DNA of 64,000 bases from Iamia majanohamensis (GCF_028532485.1 NZ_CP116942.1:4092001-4156000); one strand, 5' to 3'; shown: positions 45,285 to 55,603, numbered from the stretch's first letter. Notes: a model not told the origin generated them from the letters alone. Made by a program: numbers and translations.

Positions 45285-46808
45285 TCAGCGGCCGGCGATG
45301 GCGAGCAGGTCGGTGGCGGCGTCGCCGAAGTGGCCGACGGTGCCGGGGGCGAAGCCGAAGACGATCACGCCGACGACGGCGACGCCCATCACGAGGGTGA
45401 GCGAGGCAGGGATGCGGATGGGGGTGAGGTCGCCGTCGGGGGCGTCCTCGAACCACATCTGGCGGGCCACGTTGGCGTAGTAGAAGAGCGCGATGACCGA
45501 GTTGACGGCGACGATGACGCCGAGGGCGTAGCCCATCCCGGTGTCGGCCTCGACCACGGTGCGGAAGACCTGGAACTTGGCGAACCAACCCCCCAGCGGG
45601 GGGATGCCGGCCAGGGAGAAGAGGAACACCGTCATGGCCACCGTCAGGCCCGGCGCGTACTGGAAGAGTCCGCCCCAGGTGGAGAGCTCGGCCGAGCCCG
45701 TCTTGCGGGCCACGGCCACGATGACGGCGAAGGCCCCCAGGTTCATCACCGTGTAGATGATCAGGTAGATGACCACGGCCTGGATGGCGTCGGCCCCGAC
45801 CGTCGCGCTCTGGCCGGCCACCGCCAGGGGGGCGAGGATGAAGCCCGCCTGGGCGATCGACGAGTACGCGAACAGGCGCACGACGTTGGTCTGGCGCAGG
45901 GCGATGAGGTTGCCCACGGTCATGGTGGCCGTGGCCAGCACGAACATGAGCGGGCCGTAGATGTCGTCACGGCCGTAGAAGGCCACGAAGATGAGCTCCA
46001 TGAGGGCCACGAACCCGGCCGCCTTGGAGGCCACCGAGAGGAACGCGGTGATGGGGGTGGGGGCGCCCTCGTAGGTGTCCGGGGCCCAGTTGTGGAACGG
46101 CACGGCGGAGACCTTGAAGCCGAAGCCGACCAGGATGAACACCATCCCCAGGGCGGCCACCGGCGTGTCGCCGAAGGAGCCGTCGATGGCCTCGCCGATC
46201 GATGCGAAGAGCGTGGAGCCGGTGCCGCCGTAGACGAGCGACATGCCGTAGAGCATCACCGCGCTGGCGAAGACGCCCATCAGGTAGTACTTCAGGCCCG
46301 CCTCGTTGCCGGTGAGGACGCGCTTGCGCCAGCCCGCCAGCAGGTAGGCGGGGATCGACAGCAGCTCGAGGGCGACGAACATGGTGATGAGGTCGCGGGC
46401 CGAGGCCATGACGACCATGCCCAGCACCGAGCCGACGAGCAGGGTGTAGTACTCGCCCTCCCAGTAGTCGCCCTCGGCGATGTAGTTCGTCGAGATCAGC
46501 ACCGTGAGGTAGCCGGCGACGAGGAACAGCGCCTTCAGCACGAGGGCGAAGTCGTCGACCACGTAGGCCCCGCCGAACATGGCCCGGTCGCTGCCGTCCA
46601 TGGCCAGGGTCAGCAGGGGCACCGCCGCGGCCAGGAAGCCGATGCCGGTGAGCGAGGACACCAGCCACTTGTTGTGCTGCTCGGTGAACAGGTCGACGAG
46701 CAGCACCACCGTGAAGGTGGCGGCGAGCACGAGCTCGGGCGCGAGCGCGTGGTAGTCGAGCGTCGGTGCCGTGAACGACGGCGCGGCGGCGAGGAGGCTG
46801 GCGAGCAC
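45285..46808 (-). CDS. nuoN: NADH-quinone oxidoreductase subunit N, set 1
   Basis: Proton-pumping antiporter-like membrane subunit of complex I. The 507-residue product has about 14 hydrophobic helices. The TM5 glutamate is present in FVALELLSIPAYLL (Glu148), and HNWAPDTYEGAPTP matches the family loop. The start is GTG 46806-46808. It is the last nuo gene of this operon, 7 nt after nuoM. Confidence 0.95.
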   Translation of the reverse strand: MLASLLAAAPSFTAPTLDYHALAPELVLAATFTVVLLVDLFTEQHNKWLVSSLTGIGFLAAAVPLLTLAMDGSDRAMFGGAYVVDDFALVLKALFLVAGYLTVLISTNYIAEGDYWEGEYYTLLVGSVLGMVVMASARDLITMFVALELLSIPAYLLAGWRKRVLTGNEAGLKYYLMGVFASAVMLYGMSLVYGGTGSTLFASIGEAIDGSFGDTPVAALGMVFILVGFGFKVSAVPFHNWAPDTYEGAPTPITAFLSVASKAAGFVALMELIFVAFYGRDDIYGPLMFVLATATMTVGNLIALRQTNVVRLFAYSSIAQAGFILAPLAVAGQSATVGADAIQAVVIYLIIYTVMNLGAFAVIVAVARKTGSAELSTWGGLFQYAPGLTVAMTVFLFSLAGIPPLGGWFAKFQVFRTVVEADTGMGYALGVIVAVNSVIALFYYANVARQMWFEDAPDGDLTPIRIPASLTLVMGVAVVGVIVFGFAPGTVGHFGDAATDLLAIAGR

Positions 46809-46815
46809 GGCGGTC

Positions 46816-48363
46816 CTACGGTCCGGCGATGGCGCTGAGGGACTGGACCACGGCGCCGTCGGTCACCTTGAAGAGGAGGTTGGGGTAGATGCCGAGGACG
46901 AGGATCAGCACGACCATGGGCACCCAGGCGATGTAGTCGGTCAGGTGCATGTCGGCGATCTTGGCCTTGGCGAACTCGGGCTTGGGCGTCCCGAAGGCCA
47001 CCCGCTGGAGCAGCCACAGCAGGTAGCCGGCGGCGAAGATGGTGCCGATGGCGGCCACGACCATGTAGGCCCGGAACAGGCCGACCTGCTCCACGTTGGG
47101 GTCGTAGGCGGCCAGGATGGCGGGGAACTCACCCCAGAACCCGGCCAGGCCGGGCAGGCCCAGGCTGGCCATGCAGCTGAAGCCCAGCAGCCAGCCCATG
47201 CGGGGGGCGCTGATGAGCAGGCCGCCGAGGCGCTTGATCTCCAGGGTGTGGAAGCGGTCCTTCACCGAGCCGGCCAGGAAGAAGAGCATGCCGGTGATGA
47301 GGCCGTGGGCGACCATCCCGAAGATGGCGGCGTTGATGCCGAAGTCGGTGAGGGTGGCGATGCCGAGCATCACGAAGCCCATGTGGGCCACCGACGAGAA
47401 GGCGATGAGGCGCTTCATGTCGGTCTGGGCCAGGCAGGCCAGGGCGCCGTAGATGATGCCGATCACGGCGAGGCCGCCGATCCACGGGGCCCACTCCTGG
47501 GCCGGCTCGGGCAGGATCGGGATGGCGATGCGGATGAAGCCGTAGGTGCCCAGCTTCAGGAGCACGGCGGCCAGGATGACCGAGCCCTGGGTGGGGGCCT
47601 GGGTGTGGGCGTCGGGCAGCCAGGTGTGGAACGGGAAGATCGGCACCTTGATGCCGAAGCCCATGAACATGCCGCCGAAGATGAGCAGCCCGGCCATCCG
47701 GGAGAGGTCGGCCCCGCCCCACTCGGTGAGGGCCCGCATGTCGAAGGTGTTGAGCGCCTCGCCGGTCGAGGGGTCGGTGGCGAGGAAGTACAGCGACAGG
47801 AAGGCCACGATCATCAGGGCCGACCCGAACAGGGTGTAGAGGAAGAACTTGATCGAGGCGTACTGGCGCTGCGGGCCGCCCCAGACGCCGATCATGAAGT
47901 ACATCGGCAGCAGGACGACCTCGAAGAACACGAAGAAGAGGATCAGGTCCTGGGCGATGAAGGTGCCGACCATCCCCGTCTCGAGGATGAGGATGAGGGC
48001 CAGGAACGCCTTGGGGTTGTGGGGCTCGGGGAAGTGGTCCCACGAGTAGACGATCACCAGCGGGACGATGAACAGGGTCAGGGCCAGCAGCGGCAGCGAC
48101 ATGCCGTCGATGCCGATGATGTACCGGCTGTTGATGACGTCGATCCAGGGCTTGTCCACGACGTACTGCAGCGAGCGCGTGTCGTCGTAGTTGAAGTAGG
48201 CGGCGATGCCGACCCCGATGGCGAACACCACCAGGCTGGTGGCCAGGGCCACCACCTTGATGAGGGTCTCTGACACCTTGGGGATCAGCATGATCACCAC
48301 CGCCCCCGCGAGGGGGAGGAAGGCGGCGAGGCTCAGTCCCCAACCGTCGAGCAGGTCTTCCAC
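46816..48363 (-). CDS. nuoM: NADH-quinone oxidoreductase subunit M, set 1
   Basis: Antiporter-like proton-pumping subunit. The 515-residue product carries the TM5 glutamate (FFVFFEVVLLPMY, Glu148) and the HTWLPDAHTQAPTQGS loop. Membrane segments number about 14. The gap to nuoL is 14 nt. It is paralogous to 57932-59599 and lacks that copy's acidic tail. Confidence 0.96.
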   Translation of the reverse strand: MEDLLDGWGLSLAAFLPLAGAVVIMLIPKVSETLIKVVALATSLVVFAIGVGIAAYFNYDDTRSLQYVVDKPWIDVINSRYIIGIDGMSLPLLALTLFIVPLVIVYSWDHFPEPHNPKAFLALILILETGMVGTFIAQDLILFFVFFEVVLLPMYFMIGVWGGPQRQYASIKFFLYTLFGSALMIVAFLSLYFLATDPSTGEALNTFDMRALTEWGGADLSRMAGLLIFGGMFMGFGIKVPIFPFHTWLPDAHTQAPTQGSVILAAVLLKLGTYGFIRIAIPILPEPAQEWAPWIGGLAVIGIIYGALACLAQTDMKRLIAFSSVAHMGFVMLGIATLTDFGINAAIFGMVAHGLITGMLFFLAGSVKDRFHTLEIKRLGGLLISAPRMGWLLGFSCMASLGLPGLAGFWGEFPAILAAYDPNVEQVGLFRAYMVVAAIGTIFAAGYLLWLLQRVAFGTPKPEFAKAKIADMHLTDYIAWVPMVVLILVLGIYPNLLFKVTDGAVVQSLSAIAGP

Positions 48364-48377
48364 GATCTCTCCTCTGC

Positions 48378-50705
48378 TCAGCTCGCGCTGGCGATGATGA
48401 CGAACACGGCGGCCAGCACGGTGGCCGCTCCGAACAGGTACGCGCCGTAGGTCTGGACCTTGCCGCTCTGGCTCCTGCGGAGCAGCTGCCCCGAGCCCTC
48501 GGCGGTGGCACCGGACCCCTTGACGATGGTGTCCACGACCCCCTGGTCGATCTTGTCGTAGACGAAGTCACCGGCCTCCCGGGCGGAGCGCCCGGCGGTG
48601 TTCACGACCCCGTCGATGAGGTTCTGGTTGACCCAGTTGGTGGCCTTGGCGATGGGCCCCTTGATCGACCCGACGATGATGTCGGTGTAGAGGACGTCGA
48701 GGTAGTACTTGTTCTCGAGCAGCCGGTAGCCGAAGCGGGCCAGGCGGTTGCGCTGGGTGATCCCGTGGGGGCCCTTGCCCTTCCAGTACCAGAGGTACAT
48801 GAGGAAGGCGGCCACCCCGGCGAGCAGGGTGGACGTGATGGCGATGACGAGGTCGAACTCGGGGTGGTCGAACGCGGGCCCCACCTCGGCCTCGGCCGGG
48901 AAGGTGGCGTTGACCGGCTCCACGAAGTGCTCGAAGCGCAGCGCCAGCCCCTCGGGCGTGCCCGAGAGCACGCCGGAGTCGGGGAGGTTGGTGAAGCCGG
49001 CGACGATGGCGAGGCCGGCCAGGATCATCAGCGGCACGACGATGCGGGGGCCCGACTCGTGCGGGGTGTGCTCGGCCGCCGCCCCCCGGGGCTCGCCCCA
49101 GAAGCAGTAGTAGAGCGCCCGCACCATGTAGGCCGCGGTGCACATGGCGCCGAGGATGGCCATGACCAGCATCACGTGGTAGCCGCCGTCACCGAGCTGG
49201 GCGGCGCCGGCGAGGATCTCGTCCTTGGACCAGAAGCCGGCCAGCAGCGGGAAGCCGGTGAGCGCCAGCGTGGCGATCACGAAGGTGCGGAAGGTCCAAG
49301 GCATGAACCGCCGCAGGCCGCCGTAGTCCTTCTTCATGTCGAAGCTGTGGTGGCAGGCGTGGCTCATGGACCCGGCGCCGAGGAACAGGCAGGCCTTGAA
49401 CATGGCGTGGGTGAACAGGTGGAAGATGGCTGCGGTCCAGGCGCCGACGCCGAGCGCCATCACCATGTAGCCCAGCTGGGACACCGTCGAGTAGGCCAGC
49501 ACCTTCTTGATGTCGCTCTGCACGAAGGCGAGCAGGGCGCCGAAGAGGAGCGTCACCGCCCCGACCGCGGCGAGCACGTTGATGTTGGTGCTGCCGATGC
49601 TGAGCCCGTGCCAGAACACGGCGTAGAGGCGGGCGATCATGTAGACGCCGGCCACGACCATGGTGGCGGCGTGGATGAGGGCCGACACCGGGGTGGGGCC
49701 GGCCATGGCGTCGGGCAGCCAGGTGTGGAGCACGAACTGGCCCGACTTCGACATCACCGCGGTGATCAGGCACAGCGAGGCGATGAAGAGGATGCCCTGG
49801 CTGATCTGGCCCGTGTTGGCCATCTCGTTGATGGTGGCGATGTCGAAGGTGCGCCCCGCCGCGAAGTAGAGGGTGATCATCCCGACGAGCAGGCCCACGT
49901 CGCCCACGCGGTTGGTGAGGAACGCCTTCAGGGCCGCGTTCGAGTTGGGCTTCTCCTCCCACCAGTGGCCGATGAGCGCGAACGAGCACAGGCCCACCAG
50001 CTCCCAGCCGACGATGAGCTGGAGCGTGTTCTCGGTGAGCACGAACATCAGCATCGAGGCGGTGAACAGGCTGAGGAAGGCGAAGTAGTGGGTGTAGCGC
50101 CGGTCCCCCGCCACGTAGTCGGTGCTGTAGACGTGCACCAGCAGCGAGATGAGGGTGACCACGATCAGCATGAGCGTGGCCAGGCCGTCGACGTAGGTCC
50201 CGACGGTGATGTCCTGCCCACCGGTCTGGAGCCAGGTCACCGACCGGATGACCGGCGGCACGACCTCGTGCTCCTCCTCCTCCTCCTCGGCGTGGCCCTC
50301 CTCGCCGGCGGCCCCCTCCTCGGAGTGGCCCTCCTCGGCGGCCGCGCCCTCCTCGGAGTGGCCCTCCTCGGCGCTCTCCTCCTCGGCCGCCACGGCCTCG
50401 GCGCCGGGCGCCTCCTCCTCGAGGGCGGCCACGCCCTCCTCGGAGGTGCCCTCCTCGGGTCCGCCCTCGGTGGCTGCGTCCTCGCTGGCGTGGCCCTCCT
50501 CCACGTGGGCCGACTCGGCCGCCTCGGGCGGGTGCTCGGTGCGCTGGACCCAGCCCACGCCGGTGGCCAGGGCCAGCACGAAGCAGACGGTGACGGCGGC
50601 GATGCCGATCTCGGCCCCGCCCTTGGGCAGCTTCTTGCCGAACCCCAGGATGGCGAGGAACGACACCGCCATGATCAGCGGGATGAGGAACGCGTGGGTG
50701 AGCAT
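48378..50705 (-). CDS. nuoL: NADH-quinone oxidoreductase subunit L with Glu/His-rich insertion, set 1
   Basis: Distal proton-pumping subunit with the long lateral helix. The 775-residue product has TM1-2, then a low-complexity segment (about 58-148) made of Glu, Ala, Gly and His with repeats such as EEGHSEEGAA. The usual NuoL core follows, with VGWELVG (Glu235) and HTWLPDAMAGPTPVS. The same Glu is residue 147 in the second NuoL (59596-61650), so the insertion adds about 88 residues. It lies between TM2 and TM3, in a loop outside the membrane. Confidence 0.95.
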   Translation of the reverse strand: MLTHAFLIPLIMAVSFLAILGFGKKLPKGGAEIGIAAVTVCFVLALATGVGWVQRTEHPPEAAESAHVEEGHASEDAATEGGPEEGTSEEGVAALEEEAPGAEAVAAEEESAEEGHSEEGAAAEEGHSEEGAAGEEGHAEEEEEEHEVVPPVIRSVTWLQTGGQDITVGTYVDGLATLMLIVVTLISLLVHVYSTDYVAGDRRYTHYFAFLSLFTASMLMFVLTENTLQLIVGWELVGLCSFALIGHWWEEKPNSNAALKAFLTNRVGDVGLLVGMITLYFAAGRTFDIATINEMANTGQISQGILFIASLCLITAVMSKSGQFVLHTWLPDAMAGPTPVSALIHAATMVVAGVYMIARLYAVFWHGLSIGSTNINVLAAVGAVTLLFGALLAFVQSDIKKVLAYSTVSQLGYMVMALGVGAWTAAIFHLFTHAMFKACLFLGAGSMSHACHHSFDMKKDYGGLRRFMPWTFRTFVIATLALTGFPLLAGFWSKDEILAGAAQLGDGGYHVMLVMAILGAMCTAAYMVRALYYCFWGEPRGAAAEHTPHESGPRIVVPLMILAGLAIVAGFTNLPDSGVLSGTPEGLALRFEHFVEPVNATFPAEAEVGPAFDHPEFDLVIAITSTLLAGVAAFLMYLWYWKGKGPHGITQRNRLARFGYRLLENKYYLDVLYTDIIVGSIKGPIAKATNWVNQNLIDGVVNTAGRSAREAGDFVYDKIDQGVVDTIVKGSGATAEGSGQLLRRSQSGKVQTYGAYLFGAATVLAAVFVIIASAS

Positions 50706-50708
50706 CCG

Positions 50709-51008
50709 TCAGCCCTTCATCAGGTCGAGCTCGTCGAGGTCGACGCTGCGGCGGTTGCGGTAGATGGCGAGGACGATGGCCAGGCCGACGCCGACCTCGG
50801 CGGCGGCCACGGCGATGACGAACAGGGCGAACACCTGGCCGGCGATGTCGGTCCGCCAGGCCGCGAAGGCCACCAGGTTGATGTTGACCGCGTTCAGGAT
50901 CAGCTCGATCGACATCAGGATGGCCACGCCGTTGCGGCGGGCGATGACGCCGTAGACGCCGATCGAGAACAGGACGGCCGACAGGAGCAGGAACTGGTTG
51001 AGCAGCAC
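50709..51008 (-). CDS. nuoK: NADH-quinone oxidoreductase subunit K, set 1
   Basis: Small three-helix membrane subunit of the proton path. The 99-residue product has [20 protein letters not shown] with the conserved TM2 glutamate, and [20 protein letters not shown] with the second. The start is GTG 51006-51008, 1 nt after the nuoJ stop. Confidence 0.95.
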   Translation of the reverse strand: MLLNQFLLLSAVLFSIGVYGVIARRNGVAILMSIELILNAVNINLVAFAAWRTDIAGQVFALFVIAVAAAEVGVGLAIVLAIYRNRRSVDLDELDLMKG

Positions 51009-51009
51009 G

Positions 51010-51624
51010 TCAGTCCCTCCGGGCGATGACGATGGCGCCCACCAGGGCGGCGGTGAGCAGGACGGCGACGACCTCGAGGGGCACGAGGTACTGGGTGAAC
51101 AGGCTGTCGCTGATGGCGGCCGTGTTGGACCCCACGTTGGGCTCCTCCAGGGCGGCCTCGACCTCGGCGTCGGTGGCGTCGGCGGGCAGGTCCGGCGCCA
51201 GGCTCACCTGGCGGTCCTCGGGCAGCTTGGCGTCCTGGAAGGTGTCCACCAGGCTGAAGCCGAGCAGGCCCACCAGGATCAGCCCGACGAAGGCGGCGCC
51301 GTACCAGTTCTTGCGGGTGAGCTCGGCGTCGCTGCCGAGCCGGGCCCGGGTGAGCATGACGCCGAAGAGGAACAGCACCACGACGGCACCGATGTAGACC
51401 ATCACCTGGGTGACGGCGACGAACTCGGCGGCCAGCAGCACGTACTGGGCGGCTGCGCCGGCCAGGACCAGCACCAGCCACATGGCGGCGTGGACGACGT
51501 TCTTGGTCGTCACCACGCGCAGGGCCGACACGACCATGACCACGGCGATGACGCCGAAGCCGATGGTCTGGGCCACGTTGATGGGGTCGTCGGTGCCCGG
51601 GAGGGGCATCGTGCTGGCGAGCAT
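51010..51624 (-). CDS. nuoJ: NADH-quinone oxidoreductase subunit J, set 1
   Basis: Membrane subunit with the pi-bulge helix. The 204-residue product has five hydrophobic segments, with [20 protein letters not shown] as the conserved TM3. A hydrophilic loop (about 125-165) precedes the last helix. The ATG at 51622-51624 is coupled to the nuoI stop (TGATG). Confidence 0.94.
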   Translation of the reverse strand: MLASTMPLPGTDDPINVAQTIGFGVIAVVMVVSALRVVTTKNVVHAAMWLVLVLAGAAAQYVLLAAEFVAVTQVMVYIGAVVVLFLFGVMLTRARLGSDAELTRKNWYGAAFVGLILVGLLGFSLVDTFQDAKLPEDRQVSLAPDLPADATDAEVEAALEEPNVGSNTAAISDSLFTQYLVPLEVVAVLLTAALVGAIVIARRD

Positions 51625-52166
51625 CACGTCGGCGGGACCTTCTTCACCTTCTGCTCGGAGCCGGCCTCGTAGGCCTCGAAGGCCGGCACCGTCTCCATCC
51701 ACTCGCCCAGCCGCTCCTTGTCGTGGAGGAGGTCGGCGATGCGGGGCTCGGAGTACTCGTACTCGGGGGTCCAGAACAGGGCCTCGAAGGGGCAGACCTC
51801 GACGCAGATGCCGCAGTACATGCAGAGCGAGTAGTCGATGTCGAAGCGGTCGAGGGCGTTGACCTGGCGGGGCTTGCCGCCCGGCCGGCGCGGCGGCGCC
51901 TTCTCTTTGTGGCCCTCGATGTAGATGCACCAGTCCGGGCAGCTGCGGGAGCAGAGCATGCAGGCCGTGCAGTTCCCCTCGTGGAGGGCGATGACGCCGC
52001 GGGCCCGGGGGGCCGGGTCCTCCTTCTCGCGCGGGTACTGCACGGTGACCGCACCGGCGCTGGGGTTGGGCAGCAGGCGCTTGGCCCCCTTGTGGGGGAA
52101 GAGGGTGCGGCCCAGCTCGGTGATGGTCACCTTGAGGCCGACGAGCATGCCGGGGACACGGGGCAT
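51624..52166 (-). CDS. nuoI: NADH-quinone oxidoreductase subunit I, set 1
   Basis: Peripheral-arm ferredoxin-like subunit carrying clusters N6a and N6b. The 180-residue product has both motifs complete: Cys66, 69, 72, 76 and Cys115, 118, 121, 125, each followed by Pro after the last Cys. It is coupled to nuoH and nuoJ at both ends. Confidence 0.96.
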   Translation of the reverse strand: MPRVPGMLVGLKVTITELGRTLFPHKGAKRLLPNPSAGAVTVQYPREKEDPAPRARGVIALHEGNCTACMLCSRSCPDWCIYIEGHKEKAPPRRPGGKPRQVNALDRFDIDYSLCMYCGICVEVCPFEALFWTPEYEYSEPRIADLLHDKERLGEWMETVPAFEAYEAGSEQKVKKVPPT

Positions 52167-53200
52167 CAGAACGCCACCTTCAGGATGATCGTGGCGAGGA
52201 TGTTCACCAGGGCGAGCGGGATGAGGACCGTCCAGGCGAAGGTCTGGAGCTGGTCCTCGCGGAATCGGGGGTAGGTGAAGCGGGCCCAGAAGATGAGGAA
52301 CCCGACGAGCAGCATCTTGGCGATGAGCACCAGTGGGCCCACCACGTTCATGTAGCCCGCGTCCATGTCGAGCCCGGGCACGTAGTAGCCGCCCAGGAAG
52401 AGGGTGGCGGCGATGATGGCGAAGGCGCCGGCGCTGGCGAACTCGCCGATGAAGAACAGCAGGAACCGCAGCCCCGAGTACTCGGTCATGTAGCCGGTGA
52501 CGAGCTCGGACTCGGCCACCGGCATGTCGAAGGGGGGCTGGGTGAGCTCGGCCTGGGTGGCGACCATGAAGATGGCGAAGCCGAGGAACTGGGTGAGGAT
52601 GAACGGGTTGCCCAAGGCGCCGAAGCCGAAGATCTCGCCCTCGGCCTGCGCCCGGACGATGTCGAACATGTTCAGGCTGCCGGCCTGGATGACCACGCCC
52701 ACGACGGCGAGCAGCAGCGGCAGCTCGTAGGCGATGAGCTGGCCGGCGGCGCGCAGCCCGCCCATGAGGGAGTACTTGTTGGCCGACGCCCAGCCGGCGA
52801 TGAGGATGCCGATGATCGACACCGACGACACGCCGAGGATGTAGAAGATCCCGGCGTCGAGGTCGGCGAAGTAGGCCTCCGGCCCGAACGGGATGGCCAC
52901 GTACATGAGCAGCACGGAGGCCACGACGATGTAGGGGGCCAGGAAGAAGAGCCGGCGATCGGCCTTCTCGGGGACGATGTCCTCCTTCTGGAGGAACTTG
53001 CCCACCTCGGCCAGCAGCTGCATCGAGCCGAAGGGGCCGGCCTCGTTGGGGCCGATGCGGCTCTGCATGAAGCTCATCATCTTGAACAGGAAGATGTAGA
53101 CGAACGTGCCCGCGGGCAGCAGCACGGCCGCCAGCACACCGACCGAGCGCAGGATCGACTGCTGCCAGTAGGCCAGCTCCACGGAGAGGATGTGGGACAT
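52166..53200 (-). CDS. nuoH: NADH-quinone oxidoreductase subunit H, set 1
   Basis: Membrane subunit forming the quinone chamber. The 344-residue product has about eight helices, with the SRIGPNEAGPFG loop, GWASANKYSLMGGLRAAGQL and the acidic funnel loop QAELTQPPFDMPVAESELV. The start is ATG 53198-53200, overlapping the nuoD stop. Confidence 0.96.
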   Translation of the reverse strand: MSHILSVELAYWQQSILRSVGVLAAVLLPAGTFVYIFLFKMMSFMQSRIGPNEAGPFGSMQLLAEVGKFLQKEDIVPEKADRRLFFLAPYIVVASVLLMYVAIPFGPEAYFADLDAGIFYILGVSSVSIIGILIAGWASANKYSLMGGLRAAGQLIAYELPLLLAVVGVVIQAGSLNMFDIVRAQAEGEIFGFGALGNPFILTQFLGFAIFMVATQAELTQPPFDMPVAESELVTGYMTEYSGLRFLLFFIGEFASAGAFAIIAATLFLGGYYVPGLDMDAGYMNVVGPLVLIAKMLLVGFLIFWARFTYPRFREDQLQTFAWTVLIPLALVNILATIILKVAF

Positions 53201-54372
53201 CACCGGTCGATGTCCCCCAGGATGAAGTAGAGGCTCGAGAGGATGGCGACGATGTCGGGCACGTAGACGCCCCGCAGGACCCAGGGCAGGATCGAGACGT
53301 TGTTGAAGCTGGCCGAGCGGATCTTGAGCCGGAACGGGCCGAGGTCGCCCTTGGACACGACGTAGTAGCCCATGGCCCCGAGCGGGTTCTCGGTCTCGAC
53401 GTAGGCCTCGCCCGCGGGCACCTTGATGATGCGGGGGACCTTGGCCATGATCGGCCCGCTGGGCAGGCCGTCGAGGCACTGGTCGACCAGGTCGGCCGCC
53501 TCGCGGATCTCCTGGATGCGCACCCACCAGCGGCTGAAGGAGTCGCCGTCGGGGTGGGTGTGGACCTTCCAGTCGAGCTCCGGGTGCACCAGCCCGCAGG
53601 GGGCGTCGCGCCGGAGGTCCCAGTCGACGCCCGAGCCGCGGAGGTTGGCCCCGGAGAGGCCGTAGCTCTGGGCCACGTCGCCGGGGATGACGCCGATGCC
53701 CCGGGTGCGGATCTGGAAGATCTCGTTGCCGGTGACGAGGTCGTCGATCTCGTCGCAGAACGAGCGGACCTTCTCCATGGCCAGCTTGGTGTCGGCCACC
53801 CAGCCCTTGGGCAGGTCGTCCTTCAGCCCGCCGATGCGGTCGAAGTTGGGGTGGAAGCGCCCGCCGGTGACGGCCTCGATCTGGTTGAGGACGTACTCGC
53901 GGTCGCGGAAGCCGTAGAACGCCGCGGTCTGGCCGCCCAGCTGGAGGGCGGTGTCGCCGGCGTAGAGGACCAGGTTGGCGATCCGGCTCATCTCGAACAG
54001 GGCGGTGCGGATCCACTGGGCCCGGGGCGGGGCCTCGACGTCCATCAGCCGCTCGGCGGCGAGGATGAAGGGCACCTCGTTGGCGAAGCTGCCCAGCCAG
54101 TCGATGCGGTTGATGAGCGTCGTCACCTGCGGGTAGGTGCGGACCTCGGAGAGCTTCTCGTAGCCCCGGTGCATGTAGCCGGCCACGGGCTCGGCCGAGA
54201 TCACCTGCTCGGCGTCGAGCTTGGCCACGACGCGGAGCGTGCCGTGGGTGGCCGGGTGCTGCGGACCGAGGTTGAGGGTCATGCCCTCGGTCTCGATCTC
54301 GAAGTTGATGCGGGCATCGGCGGCCTGGCCGGCGATGTAGCGCAGCTGCTCGCGATCGGTGACGGCGGTCAT
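53200..54372 (-). CDS. nuoD: NADH-quinone oxidoreductase subunit D, set 1
   Basis: 49-kDa subunit forming the quinone site with NuoB. The 390-residue product shows LNLGPQHPATHG near the N terminus, GYMHRGYEKL, and the C-terminal PDIVAILSSLYFILGDIDR. It overlaps the nuoC stop by 4 nt (ATGA). An Arg in this subunit is the substrate of NDUFAF7 in mitochondria, relevant to the methyltransferase at the operon end. Confidence 0.97.
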   Translation of the reverse strand: MTAVTDREQLRYIAGQAADARINFEIETEGMTLNLGPQHPATHGTLRVVAKLDAEQVISAEPVAGYMHRGYEKLSEVRTYPQVTTLINRIDWLGSFANEVPFILAAERLMDVEAPPRAQWIRTALFEMSRIANLVLYAGDTALQLGGQTAAFYGFRDREYVLNQIEAVTGGRFHPNFDRIGGLKDDLPKGWVADTKLAMEKVRSFCDEIDDLVTGNEIFQIRTRGIGVIPGDVAQSYGLSGANLRGSGVDWDLRRDAPCGLVHPELDWKVHTHPDGDSFSRWWVRIQEIREAADLVDQCLDGLPSGPIMAKVPRIIKVPAGEAYVETENPLGAMGYYVVSKGDLGPFRLKIRSASFNNVSILPWVLRGVYVPDIVAILSSLYFILGDIDR

Positions 54373-55052
54373 GAGGCGTCTCCCTCCTCGCCCGCGGGCT
54401 CCTCGTCCTCTTCGGGCATGGGCTCCACGTCGACGATGCCGGGCCAGGGCTTCACGATGCGGGCGATCAGCGGGAAGTCCTTGCGCAGCGGGTTCCCCTC
54501 GAAGTCGGAGGGGAGGTAGATGTTCCGCAGCGCGGGGTGGCCGTCGAAGGCGACCCCGAACATCTCCCAGGTCTCGCGCTCGTGCCAGTCGGCGCCGTCG
54601 TAGACCGGCACCCAGCTGGGCACGGTGAGCGTGTCGGGCGGGACGTCGGCCTTGAGCACGACGTCGGTGTGGGCCGTGGTGTCGACGACCCGGGCGAAGA
54701 CCTGGAACCGGGTCTCGCCGCCGGCGACGCCCGTCTCGAAGGGGCCGTCGGGGTCGATCGCCGCGGGGGCCTCGAAGCCGTCGTCCTCGTAGCGGCCGTA
54801 GGGCGAGGGCATCCAGTCGATGGCCGACAGGAAGTCGAACCAACGGCAGCCCAGGTGGTCGCGGGCGACCAGGCCGGCGGTGCGCCACGCCTCGGCCGCC
54901 ACCCGGACGGTGAGCTGGGTGCCGGGGGCGATGTCCGACGCCAGCAGGGCGTCGCCCAGCTCGGCGGCCATGCGGTCGCGGAGGCCCTCCCGCACGGGGT
55001 CGGGCTCGGGGGTCTCGGCCTCGGCCGCCTCGGTCTCGGTGTCAGACGGCAC
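54369..55052 (-). CDS. nuoC: NADH-quinone oxidoreductase subunit C, set 1
   Basis: 30-kDa subunit. The 227-residue product has an acidic N-terminal stretch, then the NuoC fold with [20 protein letters not shown] and [17 protein letters not shown]. It is not fused to NuoD. The start is GTG 55050-55052, overlapping nuoB by 11 nt. Confidence 0.95.
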   Translation of the reverse strand: MPSDTETEAAEAETPEPDPVREGLRDRMAAELGDALLASDIAPGTQLTVRVAAEAWRTAGLVARDHLGCRWFDFLSAIDWMPSPYGRYEDDGFEAPAAIDPDGPFETGVAGGETRFQVFARVVDTTAHTDVVLKADVPPDTLTVPSWVPVYDGADWHERETWEMFGVAFDGHPALRNIYLPSDFEGNPLRKDFPLIARIVKPWPGIVDVEPMPEEDEEPAGEEGDAS

Positions 55053-55566
55053 GGGCCGGCTCCCCCCCGCCGACGTGGATGGGCTCGCCCTTCCAGCGCT
55101 CGGCCGGGTCCTCGTTGCGGATGCGCTCCTGGAGCAGGACGATGCCCTCGAGCAGGGCCTCGGGCCGGGGCGGGCAGCCGGGCACGTACACGTCGACGGG
55201 GATGATCTGGTCGACGCCCTTGGTGACCGAGTAGCTGTCCCAGTAGGGCCCGCCGCAGTTGGCGCAGGAACCCATCGAGATCACGTACTTGGGGTCGGGC
55301 ATCTGCTCGTAGAGCCGCCGGATGGCCGGGGCCATCTTGTCGGTGACGGTGCCGGAGATCACGACCAGGTCGGCCTGGCGGGGCGAGGCCGGGAACGGGA
55401 TCACGCCGAGGCGCATGACGTCGAAGCGGGGGGAGGCGAAGGCCGCCCCCATCTCGATGGCGCAGCAGGCCAGGCCCCACTGGTACACCCACAGCGAGTA
55501 CTTGCGGGAGATGTTGAGCAGGGCCGTGAGGGGCTTGGGGGACCGGCCGCTGTCGACGAGGCCCAT
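55042..55566 (-). CDS. nuoB: NADH-quinone oxidoreductase subunit B, set 1
   Basis: Carries the terminal iron-sulfur cluster N2. The 174-residue product has all ligands in [25 protein letters not shown] and [12 protein letters not shown] 55564-55566, 37 nt after nuoA. Confidence 0.97.
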   Translation of the reverse strand: MGLVDSGRSPKPLTALLNISRKYSLWVYQWGLACCAIEMGAAFASPRFDVMRLGVIPFPASPRQADLVVISGTVTDKMAPAIRRLYEQMPDPKYVISMGSCANCGGPYWDSYSVTKGVDQIIPVDVYVPGCPPRPEALLEGIVLLQERIRNEDPAERWKGEPIHVGGGEPARAV

Positions 55567-55603
55567 CAGCCGGGGTGCTCGGCGGTCGTGGGCGGGCGCA
55601 GGG

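Noticed and set aside
50262-50534. Repeats in nuoL read as a CRISPR or tandem DNA repeat array
   Set aside because: In frame, coding and imperfect; no spacers of regular size.
51010-51930. Longer NuoJ start inside nuoI (and likewise for nuoH, nuoD and the second nuoJ and nuoI)
   Set aside because: The upstream parts are alternative frames of the preceding gene; the chosen ATGs overlap the previous stop by 1-4 nt and give family-length proteins.
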